From positions 3,236,083 through 3,300,082 of the forward strand of contig NZ_CAHJXL010000001.1 in the NCBI RefSeq assembly GCF_903645315.1: a stretch of 64,000 nt of DNA, written 5' to 3'. Both the position numbers and the translations under genes were made by a program. The notes below the pieces were generated by a model. It made no database searches. It was not told where the DNA came from and worked only from the letters and a program-made list of their open reading frames with translations. Source of the DNA: Victivallis sp. Marseille-Q1083 (GTDB taxonomy: Bacteria; Verrucomicrobiota; Lentisphaeria; Victivallales; Victivallaceae). Within the stretch, counting starts at the first letter, position 1; every line of letters starts with the position of its first letter. Of the stretch, positions 1-8,929 are shown piece after piece.

Positions 1-2
1 TG

Positions 3-443
3 TTCATCAACCAGGCGATCAATGCCGGCAATGTCGCGGAAGTGGAGCCGATGTGCCGCTGGGTGGCGGCTCAACCGAACTTGCGGGGAATTTTCTTTTA
101 CTTCCATACGCCGTATTACGGCATCGATGAATTGTTCCTGCCGTTGTCGCGCCGGCGTGAATTGATTGGCGAACTGCTGCGGTTGAAGCGGCAGAATCTA
201 CCGGTCGTCAATTCCGCCAGTTGCCTGAAACTGGTTGCCGCCGATCGCTGGAAACGTCCGGCCGATCTCTGTTTGGTCTATGCCGACCGGAAACTGTTCC
301 GCTGCTGCCGGGCGGTCGGCAACGCACTCGCCTGCGACAACTGTGGTTATCTCGGCTATCCGGAGTTGCAGTGTATCCTGCAGTTGCGTCCGGACGCGGT
401 GGCGGCGGCGTTCGGTTACCTGGCCGGAGGAGGAAAAAGATGA
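3..443 (+). CDS. Radical SAM-type protein, C-terminal part (5' end outside window)
   Basis: The frame is open from base 3 without a stop until 443, so this is the end of a gene that starts before the window. The visible 146 residues end with a Cys-rich stretch (FRCCRAVGN, then CDNCGYLGYPEL) that resembles the auxiliary cluster or C-terminal cysteines of radical SAM enzymes; the CX3CX2C core motif must lie upstream. Its stop overlaps the start of the next radical SAM gene (ATGA), which implies translational coupling and a shared pathway. The substrate cannot be read from this piece. Confidence 0.6.
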   Translation, partial: FINQAINAGNVAEVEPMCRWVAAQPNLRGIFFYFHTPYYGIDELFLPLSRRRELIGELLRLKRQNLPVVNSASCLKLVAADRWKRPADLCLVYADRKLFRCCRAVGNALACDNCGYLGYPELQCILQLRPDAVAAAFGYLAGGGKR

Positions 444-1708
444 TCGCACCGGTTTTGCGATTGCTGCGCCGCCGGCTGACCGGCGGTGCGGATGATTTTA
501 CTTTCCGGCCGGCGTCTGTCCCGGAGTTGCCGGAGCTGGAGGCGTGCGATCTGTACATCCATATTCCGTTCTGCCGGAACCGTTGCCGTTACTGCCCGTA
601 CAACACTGTTCCTTACCGGCCGGAACAGACCGCTGCATTTTTTCAGGCATTGCGCCGCGAGCTGCGGCTCTATCTGCCGTGGCTGCAACGGCGGCGGATC
701 GGTTCGATTTATATCGGCGGCGGCACGCCGACGGTGGTCTGGCCGGAATTGGAGGCTTTCCTGGCCGGGCTGTTCAAACGGCTGCCCCGGCACGGTCCGG
801 TGGCGCTCGAAACCAACCCCGATGAAATCGATGACGCCTTGGTCTCGCGCCTGCGGAGTAGCGGCGTGTCGCTGGTCAGCCTGGGCGTCCAGAGCTTCGA
901 CGACGGACAATTGCGTTTTCTGGGACGCAGTTATCCGGCCGAAATATTGCCGGATAAAATCGCCCGGTTGCAGGCCGGCGGTTTTGCCGGCGTGAATTTG
1001 GATTTGATGTTTGCCTTCGGGGCGGCGCCGGAACGGATATTTGCCGAAGATCTGGCCAAAGCGATGGCGAGTGGCGTTGCTCAGATCACCGCCTATCCAT
1101 TGTTTGAGTTTCCTTACAGCCAGGTTGGCGAAATCCGGCGTCAGCGGCATTTGAAGATGCCGAAATTGCGTTTGCGGCGGCGATTGTATGAACTGCTGTT
1201 CAATACCATGACCGGAGCGGGATGGCAGCCGCGGTCGGTCTGGGGATTCAGCCGGACGGCAGCGCCGGCATATTCGTCGGTGACCCGCGATTTTTTTCTC
1301 GGTCTCGGACCGGGAGCGGCCAGCCGGTTGCCGAATCGTTTTTATTTCAATACCTTTGATAACCGGGCTTATCAGCAGCGCCTGGCGGAACGGCGGTTTC
1401 CGACCGCGTTGGGCATGACGCTTTCCGAGCGGCTCAGCAACTGGTACTGGCTTTACTGGCGTTTTTATGAGACCAGGCTGCCGGTGGCGGAGATCGAACG
1501 GCGTTTCGCGGCCGAATGGGCCTGGCCGCCGCTTCGGAAAAGCCTGGATGTTCTGCATTGGTGGGAACCGGATGGCGAGATGCGCCGGTTGACGCTGGAA
1601 GGCGCGTTCTGGATTCATCTGCTGCAGAATGGGTATATCCTGAACGACATCGATCAAGTGTGGTCGAGTTGTCGCCGGGAAGCGTTTCCGGCGGCAATCC
1701 GGCTGTAA
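440..1708 (+). CDS. HemW/HemN-like radical SAM protein
   Basis: Predicted 422-residue radical SAM enzyme of the oxygen-independent coproporphyrinogen oxidase-like (HemN/HemW) group. HIPFCRNRCRYCPY near residue 40 contains the CX3CX2C motif that binds the 4Fe-4S cluster, and YIGGGTPT and SLGVQSFDD are the usual following SAM-barrel motifs. I start at ATG 440 because GGAGGAGG lies just upstream and the ATG overlaps the stop of the preceding gene. An upstream in-frame start at 221 would sit inside that gene. HemW-like proteins are heme chaperones or uncharacterised SAM enzymes; pairing with another radical SAM gene argues against a simple housekeeping hemN. Exact activity unknown. Confidence 0.8.
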   Translation: MIAPVLRLLRRRLTGGADDFTFRPASVPELPELEACDLYIHIPFCRNRCRYCPYNTVPYRPEQTAAFFQALRRELRLYLPWLQRRRIGSIYIGGGTPTVVWPELEAFLAGLFKRLPRHGPVALETNPDEIDDALVSRLRSSGVSLVSLGVQSFDDGQLRFLGRSYPAEILPDKIARLQAGGFAGVNLDLMFAFGAAPERIFAEDLAKAMASGVAQITAYPLFEFPYSQVGEIRRQRHLKMPKLRLRRRLYELLFNTMTGAGWQPRSVWGFSRTAAPAYSSVTRDFFLGLGPGAASRLPNRFYFNTFDNRAYQQRLAERRFPTALGMTLSERLSNWYWLYWRFYETRLPVAEIERRFAAEWAWPPLRKSLDVLHWWEPDGEMRRLTLEGAFWIHLLQNGYILNDIDQVWSSCRREAFPAAIRL

Positions 1709-2203
1709 AGGATTAATTTACGCCGTGTGCAAGGCGGGATGAAGGGGGTGAACGATTATGGCGGCGGCATGCCGCCGGAGGGTTGTCTGTTTCCGGAAGC
1801 GCCTGTAACGGCAAAGCGTTTACCGGGCCGGGAGAGGGAGAGTCGTCGGCGATAGCGGGGCTGCCGCGCATAGCCGGTGACGATTGAATACGGCCGGATG
1901 ACGAAATTCTCCGATCACCACAGTTATCGGCTTGCCGGTTTTCCGGCTTTCGCTCTGGCCGATACTGCCTGATATCGGAACCGGAACTATCATCCATTGA
2001 CCGATACGCCGGAATTCCTGCAAAGCAGCCGGGGAAGAATGTTTTGATTATTTTGTGGATTTCGAAACTGTTTTGGTTTGTGTTTTGCGCATAACGGTGC
2101 TATTTTGAAAAAGGACGGAACGATTGGAATCGTTCGGAAAAATGAAATCGCCGGCTGAAATGCGCATCCCGGTGTAAATGTTTTACCCTGAAGGAGGAGA
2201 AAA
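1709..2203. other. Intergenic region without recognisable gene
   Basis: About 495 bases between the radical SAM operon and the flavoprotein. Short open frames on the minus strand have no recognisable composition or ribosome site. Only the last bases, carrying GGAGGAG before the next ATG, have a clear role. Confidence 0.5.
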
Positions 2204-2809
2204 ATGAAAGAAACCATTGTTGCCATCGTTTACTGCAGCCGCTATGGCCATACGAAATTGATGGCGGAACGCGTCCAGCGCGGCGCCGCCGCCGTGCCCG
2301 GCACGAAAGTGCTTTTAATGACTGCCCAGGAGGCGACCAACCGGCTGGAAGAGCTGGATAAGGCGGATGCGATCGTTTACGGCACGCCGACTTACATGGG
2401 GAATATCGCTTCGGAGATGAAGGCTTTCATGGAAGCCGGGGTCGGCCGCTGGGTTTCCAGGGCGTGGCACGACAAGATTGCCGGCGGATTTACCAATTCC
2501 AGCAACTTTTCCGGAGATAAGCTCAATACGCTGAATGGATTGATGGTCAATGCGATGCAGCAGGGAATGATCTGGGTCGGGCTGGAGCAATTGCCCGGAG
2601 CCAATGAGCCGGATTCCGCCAAGAGTGTCGATGGGCCGGGGCCGAATGCGCTGAACCGCAATTGCGGCAGCCTGGGACCGATGGCCTCTTCTTTCAACGT
2701 CAAGGCTCCGGATGCGCCGCCGGCCGGCGATTTGCAGACCGCCGAGGATTACGGGAAACGGATCGCCGTGATTGCGGCTCAATTCAAGCGGGGGAAAGAA
2801 GGGGATTGA
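2204..2809 (+). CDS. WrbA/flavodoxin-like NAD(P)H:quinone oxidoreductase
   Basis: A 201-residue flavodoxin-fold protein. The N-terminal AIVYCSRYGHTKLMAE is the FMN phosphate loop after the first strand; VYGTPTYMGNIASEMKAFME matches the second FMN-binding loop of the WrbA/NQO family. The GGFTNSSNFSGDK segment is also typical. Such proteins carry out two-electron quinone reduction in the cytoplasm and protect against redox stress. Length fits the family (about 200 residues). A strong GGAGGAG precedes the ATG. The gene stands alone and is followed by a terminator. Confidence 0.85.
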   Translation: MKETIVAIVYCSRYGHTKLMAERVQRGAAAVPGTKVLLMTAQEATNRLEELDKADAIVYGTPTYMGNIASEMKAFMEAGVGRWVSRAWHDKIAGGFTNSSNFSGDKLNTLNGLMVNAMQQGMIWVGLEQLPGANEPDSAKSVDGPGPNALNRNCGSLGPMASSFNVKAPDAPPAGDLQTAEDYGKRIAVIAAQFKRGKEGD

Positions 2810-2840
2810 TCCGGTTGGACCGCATCGTTGAAAATGTAGA

Positions 2841-2873
2841 AAATTCCGTCTGGGTCAGGCGGAATTTTTTTTT
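2841..2873 (+). terminator. Rho-independent terminator of the WrbA-like gene
   Basis: An 11-bp stem (2841-2851 with 2857-2867, one G-T pair) with a short loop, followed by a run of T. It lies about 30 bases after the stop. The T-run is followed immediately by the 5' end of a group II intron. Confidence 0.85.
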
Positions 2874-3304
2874 GTGTACGCCCGGCATGGGTGATAACTT
2901 GACGGTGAAAGTCCGTTACAGACTTGGCAGTAGGAACTGTTAGCTTAAGGCAAGGGTGTCCACCGCGAGGTGGAATCTGAAGGAAGTCGGCGGCAAATTC
3001 CCGGCCTGACGAACAGAAAGTACATATAAGGCATTTGCAAGGCGGACGAGCTTGCACAACAAAGCGAAGTCCAATACTGCCCGAACCTTGTGGTGTAGAT
3101 GTACCAGGCGCCTGGGATGAAAGTTATCGCTCTTATCCGGGGAGATCTCAACGGTATGAATGAAGCCGTGAATGCATGGTAATTTCAACCCGTACAGTGA
3201 TGTGCGGCTGAACGTTGAGAAGTCAGCAGAGGCCATAGTACCGTGTTTTTTTTTTACGGGAAGGGCCGAACAGTAGTCGATCTTTCGCAAGTGAAAGGTG
3301 CAGC

Positions 3305-4693
3305 ATGTGTAGAGAGCAGAAAATCCGGAAACGGAACTGCCCGGGGATGGATAGGCTGGAAGCCGAAGAGAATCCGGGAGTGCGGAGCATGCTTACGCGG
3401 GAAACTGAAGCGAAAGACGGTGCTGATTTGTTTGAACGCATCCTTGAGCGTAACAACCTCAACCGTGCGTACAAGCAAGTCAAGAGAAACGGCGGAGCGC
3501 CGGGCGTGGACGGAATGACCGTTGACGACCTGTTGGCGTATCTGTGCGAACACAAGGAAAGTTTCCTTGAAAATCTCCGAACCGAAACGTATCGCCCGCA
3601 ACCGGTGCGCCGGGTTGAAATCCCGAAACCGGACGGGGGGATACGGATGCTTGGTGTTCCAACGGGCATGGATCGGATGATTCAACAGGCAATATCGCAG
3701 GTCCTCTGCCCGATATTCGAGGAGGAATTTTCAGAAAACAGCTACGGTTTCCGACCGGGGCGTAGCGCTCATCAGGCCATCCGGCAAGCACGGAAATACT
3801 ACAATCAAGGCTATCGGCGGGTTGTCGATCTTGACTTGAGCAAGTATTTCGACACCATGAACCATGAGCTGTTGATGGAAATGTTGCGGGCCAAAATCTC
3901 TGATCAACGAGTTTTGTGCCTGATTAAACGCTACTTGAAGAGCGGAGTCATGATCAATGGCGTGGTGACGCGAACGGAAGAAGGCAGTCCACAGGGCGGC
4001 AATCTTTCGCCATTGCTGAGCAACATCTACCTGACCGCTTTCGACCGGGAATTGGAACGCCGTGGACACAAGTTCGTACGATATGCGGACGATGTCAACA
4101 TCTACGTCAGAAGTCAACGCGCCGCCGAACGCGTACTTGCGAGCAGCAGACGGTTTCTTGAAGCGAAATTGAAACTCAAAGTAAACGAATCCAAAAGTAA
4201 AGCGGGAAGTCCGCTGAAGCTGAAGTTTCTCGGCTTCGCACTGCGAAGTACGACGAAAGGACAGGCCGGAATTCGAATACACGAGAAGTCTATAGACCGC
4301 TTCAAAGCCAAGGTTCGCGAGCTGACCCGAAGGAATCAGGGAAATTCGGTGGAATATATGCTGTACAAACTTCGGCAATATACCGTCGGATGGCTCGGAT
4401 ACTATGCGATTGCGGACATGAAGATGTTTATGCAAAACATGAATGAATGGATTCAACGGAAAATTCGGACGTATGTTTGGAAACAGTGGAAACGAGTACG
4501 GACACGATTTACGCGACTGCAATCGTTGGGTATTTCCGAGGGAAAAGCGTGGGAATGGGCGAATACGAGGAAAGGCTACTGGCATATTGCCCGTAGTTGG
4601 ATTTTACATCGTGTATTGCCGTCTCAACGCATTGCCGAAATAGGGTATGACGATATCCTACTTCGGTACAAAGCGTTGCACTCAAGCTGCTGA
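3305..4693 (+). CDS. ltrA: Group II intron reverse transcriptase/maturase
   Basis: A 462-residue intron-encoded protein. It shows the RT fingers/palm: GAPGVDGMTV (RT0/1), RRVEIPKPDGGIRMLGVPT, YGFRPGRSAHQA, DLDLSKYFDTMNH, EGSPQGGNLSPLLSNIYL and the catalytic RYADDVNIYV (YADD box). The C-terminal X/thumb region contains QYTVGWLGYYAIADM and a GIIM-type end. No HNH endonuclease domain follows, as in endonuclease-less bacterial introns that use terminators or replication forks for target priming. The true start may be an internal Met around residue 29, since the first 25 residues are not conserved-looking. The function is intron splicing and retrohoming. Confidence 0.9.
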   Translation: MCREQKIRKRNCPGMDRLEAEENPGVRSMLTRETEAKDGADLFERILERNNLNRAYKQVKRNGGAPGVDGMTVDDLLAYLCEHKESFLENLRTETYRPQPVRRVEIPKPDGGIRMLGVPTGMDRMIQQAISQVLCPIFEEEFSENSYGFRPGRSAHQAIRQARKYYNQGYRRVVDLDLSKYFDTMNHELLMEMLRAKISDQRVLCLIKRYLKSGVMINGVVTRTEEGSPQGGNLSPLLSNIYLTAFDRELERRGHKFVRYADDVNIYVRSQRAAERVLASSRRFLEAKLKLKVNESKSKAGSPLKLKFLGFALRSTTKGQAGIRIHEKSIDRFKAKVRELTRRNQGNSVEYMLYKLRQYTVGWLGYYAIADMKMFMQNMNEWIQRKIRTYVWKQWKRVRTRFTRLQSLGISEGKAWEWANTRKGYWHIARSWILHRVLPSQRIAEIGYDDILLRYKALHSSC

Positions 4694-4769
4694 ACCGCCG
4701 TATGCCGAACGGCACGTACGGTGGTGTGAGAGGACGCCCGGCCAACTAATGACCGGGCTCCTACTCGAT
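4694..4769 (+). ncRNA. Group II intron domains V and VI
   Basis: Bases 4694-4735 fold as the conserved domain V hairpin (ACCGCC...GGTGGT with an internal ACGTACGG strand). Bases 4740-4769 form domain VI with CCAACTAATGA, which contains the likely branch-point A, and the 3' splice end CGAT. Confidence 0.75.
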
Positions 4770-4778
4770 TTTGAGCGA

Positions 4779-5942
4779 TTACAGCGCTCGATAGGGATCG
4801 GATGCTCCGCTGCCGAGATGTCCGATATGGTAGGCCAGCGAAATGCGGTCATGATTCGGCATCGTCAGCGGTTCGGAGGTGGCGTGGCCGTCGCTCCAGG
4901 CGATATTGGCTTGTTCGCGATGGCGCGCCTGGATGGTGCCAGACAGATAACTGCCGCCGAGCGCCGCCGGGCGTTCCCGGCAGTACATGAAAGGCGACAG
5001 TTGCGGCGGATCGAATTCAAATGGTCCCATCGTGGCGCGCGCGTTATCGCCGAACATGATTACGCCGGCCGGATTGACCATCTGACTGCTCCGCAGGCTG
5101 AAAGCCTGATTGTTGACGACATAACGTCCCAGCCAGACGGCGTTGTAGCCGTAGCCGCCGCCGTAAGGAATCTGAGTAAAATCACCGGTGGCGGCGGTGA
5201 CGCTCGGACAAATCAGCACCGCGGCGCTGTGGCTGAGATAAGGGCCGAGCAGCGGGTTGCAGGTCAAATCGGTGGTTGCGGTGCTGGGCCCGGTCTGGCC
5301 GTATCCTTCCCGGCTGCCGGTTTTTTGGTAACCCAGCCAAAGCTGGCCGTCGGCGTCCATCACATCGCCGGTGGAATAGGGGACGAAGAAATCGTCATTG
5401 CCGACCGCATATAAGATATTGGCGGTCGCCAACTGCCGCAAATTGTTCCGGCAATGGATGGAACGGGCCTGGACGCGCGCCCCGGACAATCCGGGGAGCA
5501 GCAGACTGCCGAGCAGTGTGATCAGGGCGATGCAGACCAGCAGTTCCACCAGCGTGAACGCCGGCGGCTGCTGCCGGCAGCCGCGCAACAGCAGCAGGTG
5601 GAGGCTGACGCCGATGCCGACGGCCAGCAATAATAAGTAATAACAAATATTGTGCCAGAACAGCGCTGAAAGACCGAGCATCAGCCACAGACAGGCCAGA
5701 CTCTGCACTTTGACCGCCAGCGGCACACCGCTGCCTTCCCGGTAATGATCCAGGTAATAGCGCAGATACCGGTTGGCATACAACCATTGCCGCAGACGCG
5801 GCGAACTGCGTTCATAGCAGACCGCCGCCAGCAACAGAAACGGTGTCGTCGGCAGCAGCGGCAGAAAAATGCCGATGGTTCCGGCCAGCACGCTGACGTG
5901 ACCGGCCAGCAGCCAGAGTTTTCGTCGTGTTGCCGCAAACAT
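4779..5942 (-). CDS. DUF454 (YbaN-like) membrane domain fused to an H-X9-DG pseudopilin
   Basis: Predicted 387 residues from ATG 5942, one base after the catalase stop. Residues about 1-100 form a YbaN/DUF454-type inner-membrane domain (GIFLPLLPTTPFLLLAA, then LRQWLYANRYLRYYLDHY). Next comes an internal type IV prepilin-like motif, PAFTLVELLVCIALITLLG, with Ala rather than Gly before FTLVE, and then a globular domain ending in HREQANIAWSDG, a perfect H-X9-DG motif. The second half matches DUF1559-type pseudopilin-like proteins of Planctomycetes and Lentisphaerae. A longer start at 6014 would overlap the catalase. The fusion is unusual; a lost stop between two genes is the alternative. Confidence 0.75.
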   Translation of the reverse strand: MFAATRRKLWLLAGHVSVLAGTIGIFLPLLPTTPFLLLAAVCYERSSPRLRQWLYANRYLRYYLDHYREGSGVPLAVKVQSLACLWLMLGLSALFWHNICYYLLLLAVGIGVSLHLLLLRGCRQQPPAFTLVELLVCIALITLLGSLLLPGLSGARVQARSIHCRNNLRQLATANILYAVGNDDFFVPYSTGDVMDADGQLWLGYQKTGSREGYGQTGPSTATTDLTCNPLLGPYLSHSAAVLICPSVTAATGDFTQIPYGGGYGYNAVWLGRYVVNNQAFSLRSSQMVNPAGVIMFGDNARATMGPFEFDPPQLSPFMYCRERPAALGGSYLSGTIQARHREQANIAWSDGHATSEPLTMPNHDRISLAYHIGHLGSGASDPYRAL

Positions 5943-5943
5943 T

Positions 5944-7458
5944 TCAACGCTCCAGCGGTGTGGCCTTGACTCGTTCCGCTTGCGGCATTGCCGCCAGCGC
6001 TTTGACTTTTTCAAGGTCCAGCTTCAGGCCGTTTGCCACCCGGGAGCCGTATTCGGGATCGGCTTTGTAGAACAGCGCACTCTGCCGGTATTGCAGCGCC
6101 GGTTGGGCGTTGCGCAAATGGCCGACGATATTGGAAATCAGGTGGCTCTTCTGCTCGTCATTCAACACCCGCCGGTACAGTTCGCCCGGTTGAACGAAAT
6201 CAAGGTCCTCGGCCGGCTGTTCATGGCGGGCAATGACCGCTTCGACTTCAAAGGCCGGCGGGGTGAAGGCCGGGCAGGGGGCGGCACCGCCGGCGCTGTT
6301 CGGCCAGTAATTCGGGCCGCTGCCGCCGTTGCCGTTGACGGCCATCTGCCCGTCGCGCTGGTAAGTGTGCATCGGGCAGCGCGGCGCGTTGACCGGAATC
6401 TGCTGGTGATTGACTCCGAGCCGCCAGCGATGGGCGTCGCCGTAGGCGAACAGGCGGCCCTGCAGCAGTCTGTCCGGCGAAGGTCCGATGCCGGGGACGA
6501 AATTGGCCGGCGAGAAGGCCGCCTGTTCGACATCGGCAAAGTAATTTTCCGGATTGCGGTTCAACACCATTTTGCCCACTTCGATCAGCGGAAAATCACT
6601 GTGATACCACACCTGGGTGACGTCGAACGGATCGAAACGGTATTCCCGGGCTTGTTCCGGCGTCATGATCTGGACGAAAAGTTTCCATTCCGGGAAATTG
6701 CCTTCGGCGATCGCCTGAAACAGATCCTGAGTCGCGTGGTCCGGATTGGAACCGGAAAGTGCTTCGGCCTCCGCCGCGGTCAACGTGGCGTTGCCGAGCG
6801 TAGTCTTGAAGTGATATTTCACCCAGACATATTCGTTGCGTTCATTGTACCATAAATAGGTGTGGCTGGAATGGCCGTCCATCCGCCGGAAATTCAGCGG
6901 CGTGCCGCGGTCGGAAAACAGGATGGTTACCTGGTGCGTCGATTCCGGTGTCAGCGACAGGAAGTCCCAGAAGGCGTCGGCGTCTTTCAGGTTGTTCTGC
7001 GGATTGCGTTTCTGGGTATGGATGAAGTCCGGAAATTTGATCGCATCGCGGATGAAGAAAACCGGCGTATTGTTGCCGACCATGTCGTAATTGCCTTCTT
7101 CGGTATAGAATTTTACGGCAAAGCCGCGCGGATCACGCGCCGCATCGGCGGAGCCCCGTTCGCCGCCGACCGTGGAAAAACGGGCGAACAGTTCCGTTTT
7201 TTTGCCGACTTTGGCGAACAATTTCGCTTTGGTATAGCGGCTGACATCCCGGGTCACTTCGAAATAACCGAAAGCGCCGGCGCCTTTGGCATGGACGATG
7301 CGTTCGGGAATCCGTTCCCGGTTGAAATGCGCCAATTTTTCGACCAGATGCGCATCCTGCAGCAAAGTATAGGCGGGCTTGCCGGTGGTGATGGAGGCCT
7401 GATCGCTGTCGACCGGGCAACCGGAGGCGGTGGTCAAAACGGTAGTCTGTTTCATCAT
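5944..7458 (-). CDS. katA: Clade III monofunctional catalase
   Basis: A 504-residue heme catalase that dismutates hydrogen peroxide. Visible active-site elements are RIVHAKGAGAFG with the catalytic His, FSTVGGERGSADAARDPRG, the distal Asn in GNNTPVFFIRDAIKFPDF, and RLFAYGDAHRWRLG with the proximal heme-ligand Tyr. Length fits small-subunit catalases. AGAGGAG lies 5-7 bases before the ATG-ATG pair at 7458/7455; upstream extension is unlikely. The DUF454-pilin gene follows after one base, so they are probably co-transcribed. It is transcribed divergently from the hydrolase at 7847. Confidence 0.95.
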   Translation of the reverse strand: MMKQTTVLTTASGCPVDSDQASITTGKPAYTLLQDAHLVEKLAHFNRERIPERIVHAKGAGAFGYFEVTRDVSRYTKAKLFAKVGKKTELFARFSTVGGERGSADAARDPRGFAVKFYTEEGNYDMVGNNTPVFFIRDAIKFPDFIHTQKRNPQNNLKDADAFWDFLSLTPESTHQVTILFSDRGTPLNFRRMDGHSSHTYLWYNERNEYVWVKYHFKTTLGNATLTAAEAEALSGSNPDHATQDLFQAIAEGNFPEWKLFVQIMTPEQAREYRFDPFDVTQVWYHSDFPLIEVGKMVLNRNPENYFADVEQAAFSPANFVPGIGPSPDRLLQGRLFAYGDAHRWRLGVNHQQIPVNAPRCPMHTYQRDGQMAVNGNGGSGPNYWPNSAGGAAPCPAFTPPAFEVEAVIARHEQPAEDLDFVQPGELYRRVLNDEQKSHLISNIVGHLRNAQPALQYRQSALFYKADPEYGSRVANGLKLDLEKVKALAAMPQAERVKATPLER

Positions 7459-7846
7459 ATATCTCCTCTTGTTGTTGGATTGAAATTTCACTTTTACCGG
7501 CGGGAAAATTTCCTGTTGAACCGGCCGGAGCAATTATTTCCGAATCAGCCATTCCCTCGTTTCTCCTCAAAAACGTCGATGCAAAAAAAACATCGCCGGG
7601 AATCGAATTCTTCACCAGTTTCCACATTGAAACTATAAATGACCCGGCTGGCAATTACAACTATATTTAAAAATAAAAAGAGTGATTTTTTTTAATTTTA
7701 GTTGAAAGATGAATAAGCAATTCCATTTTCTTGGTGATTTTGATTTGTTTATCAACAAAGAAATGCTATCTTTAGCTCTGCAGGGAGGAGAAATAGCGGT
7801 GCGGTTGACAAACCGTATTTTTTTTAAACTTAACCGAGGAGTGAAA
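7459..7846. promoter_or_regulatory. Divergent intergenic region between catalase and hydrolase
   Basis: 388 AT-rich bases holding promoters for both flanking genes. A TTGACA at 7805-7810 could be a -35 for the hydrolase, with a poor -10 around 7828. An in-frame extension of the hydrolase to 7709 is unlikely because GAGGAG sits directly before ATG 7847. No clear operator seen. Confidence 0.4.
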
Positions 7847-8821
7847 ATGAAGAGTAATCTGCCATCGTCGCAATCACCGTGGCTGACCGTCGAAACGCAA
7901 CAGTTCATCGATGCTTTGAATGCCAATCCAGGACCGCCGTTGTATACGCTGACGCCGGAGGGCGCCCGTCAGGTATTGAGCGAGGCGCAGGCAATTCCGG
8001 TGGCGTCTCCGGCGGCGGAAGTCGCGGATTTGGTCTTGCCGGTCGGTCCGACCGGCAAAGTGGAGGTCCGGCTGGTACGGCCGGAAGGGGCGGCGGCGAA
8101 TTTGCCGGCGCTGTTTTACTTTCATGGCGGCGGCTGGGTGATGGGGAACAAGGACACCCATGACCGTCTGGTGCGGGAGCTGGCGGTCGGTGCCGGGGTG
8201 GCGGTGATTTTCGTCAATTACACCCCGTCGCCGGAGGCGCAATATCCGGTGCCGGTGGAGCAGGCCTATGCCGCGGTCGAATACGTCTGCGCCCACCCGG
8301 AAAAGTTCCATATCGACCCGAAGCGGTTGGCGGTGGCCGGAGACAGTGTCGGTGGCAATATGACGGCGGTGATGACATTGCTGGCCAAACAACACGGCCG
8401 GCCGGAATTCGCCGCGCAATTGCTGTTCTATCCGGTGACCGATGCCGCGTTTGATACAGCGTCCTACCGGGAATTTGCCGATGGACCGTGGCTGACGCTG
8501 AAGGCGATGGAATGGTTCTGGGATGCCTATCTGCCGGACAAAACGCGCCGCTGCGAAGTCACGGTTTCGCCGTTGCAGGCGACGGTGGAACAGTTGGAAG
8601 GCCTGCCGGAAGCGCTGGTCATCACCGACCAGAACGACGTGCTGCGCGACGAAGGCGAAGCGTATGCCCGGAAGCTGCAGCAGGCCGGCGTGAAAGTGAC
8701 GGCGGTGCGTTACAACGGCACTATTCACGATTTCATGATGCTGAATGCGTTGGCCGGTTCGACGCCGACCCGTGCGGCGGTCCGGCAGGCGGTCGATTTC
8801 TTGAAAAATATCTTTTCCTGA
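7847..8821 (+). CDS. Alpha/beta hydrolase, hormone-sensitive-lipase (HSL) family
   Basis: A 324-residue cytoplasmic carboxylesterase/lipase-like enzyme. HGGGW near residue 94 is the HSL-family oxyanion-hole motif, GDSVGGN contains the nucleophile Ser, TDQNDVLRDEGEAYA carries the acid Asp, and GTIHDFM the catalytic His. The start at 7847 follows GAGGAG with good spacing. The substrate is probably a short acyl ester or acetylated sugar, but the sequence does not say. Neighbours do not form an operon with it. Confidence 0.88.
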   Translation: MKSNLPSSQSPWLTVETQQFIDALNANPGPPLYTLTPEGARQVLSEAQAIPVASPAAEVADLVLPVGPTGKVEVRLVRPEGAAANLPALFYFHGGGWVMGNKDTHDRLVRELAVGAGVAVIFVNYTPSPEAQYPVPVEQAYAAVEYVCAHPEKFHIDPKRLAVAGDSVGGNMTAVMTLLAKQHGRPEFAAQLLFYPVTDAAFDTASYREFADGPWLTLKAMEWFWDAYLPDKTRRCEVTVSPLQATVEQLEGLPEALVITDQNDVLRDEGEAYARKLQQAGVKVTAVRYNGTIHDFMMLNALAGSTPTRAAVRQAVDFLKNIFS

Positions 8822-8929
8822 AAAGCTGTTCGACACCATCGAGCAGTCGGCTCAGGTGTCGAAAAAGGAGCAGTGCCCGGAATTGGCCGGGGAACTTGCC
8901 CATTCCGGGACGGTTCCGTGGCACTCAAA

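Larger units (their letters stand above)
2874..4769 (+). mobile_element. Group II intron with reverse transcriptase
   Basis: The RNA begins GTGTACGCCCGGCATGGG, a bacterial group II 5' end, and shows the usual domain I segments (ACGGTGAAAGTCCGT, AAGGCAAGGGTG, GAAGGAAG). It carries a reverse transcriptase and ends with domain V/VI-like sequence finishing CTCCTACTCGAT. About 1.9 kb. It sits exactly between the terminator T-run and the stop codon of the convergent gene, so it interrupts no coding sequence. The 5' edge could be off by a few bases. Confidence 0.85.

Noticed and set aside
4647-5414. 255-codon plus-strand frame after the group II intron
   Set aside because: It begins inside intron domain V/VI and lies antisense to the pseudopilin domain of the DUF454 fusion.
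7709-7846. 46-residue N-terminal extension of the HSL-type hydrolase
   Set aside because: AT-rich and without a conserved look; a ribosome site is directly before ATG 7847.
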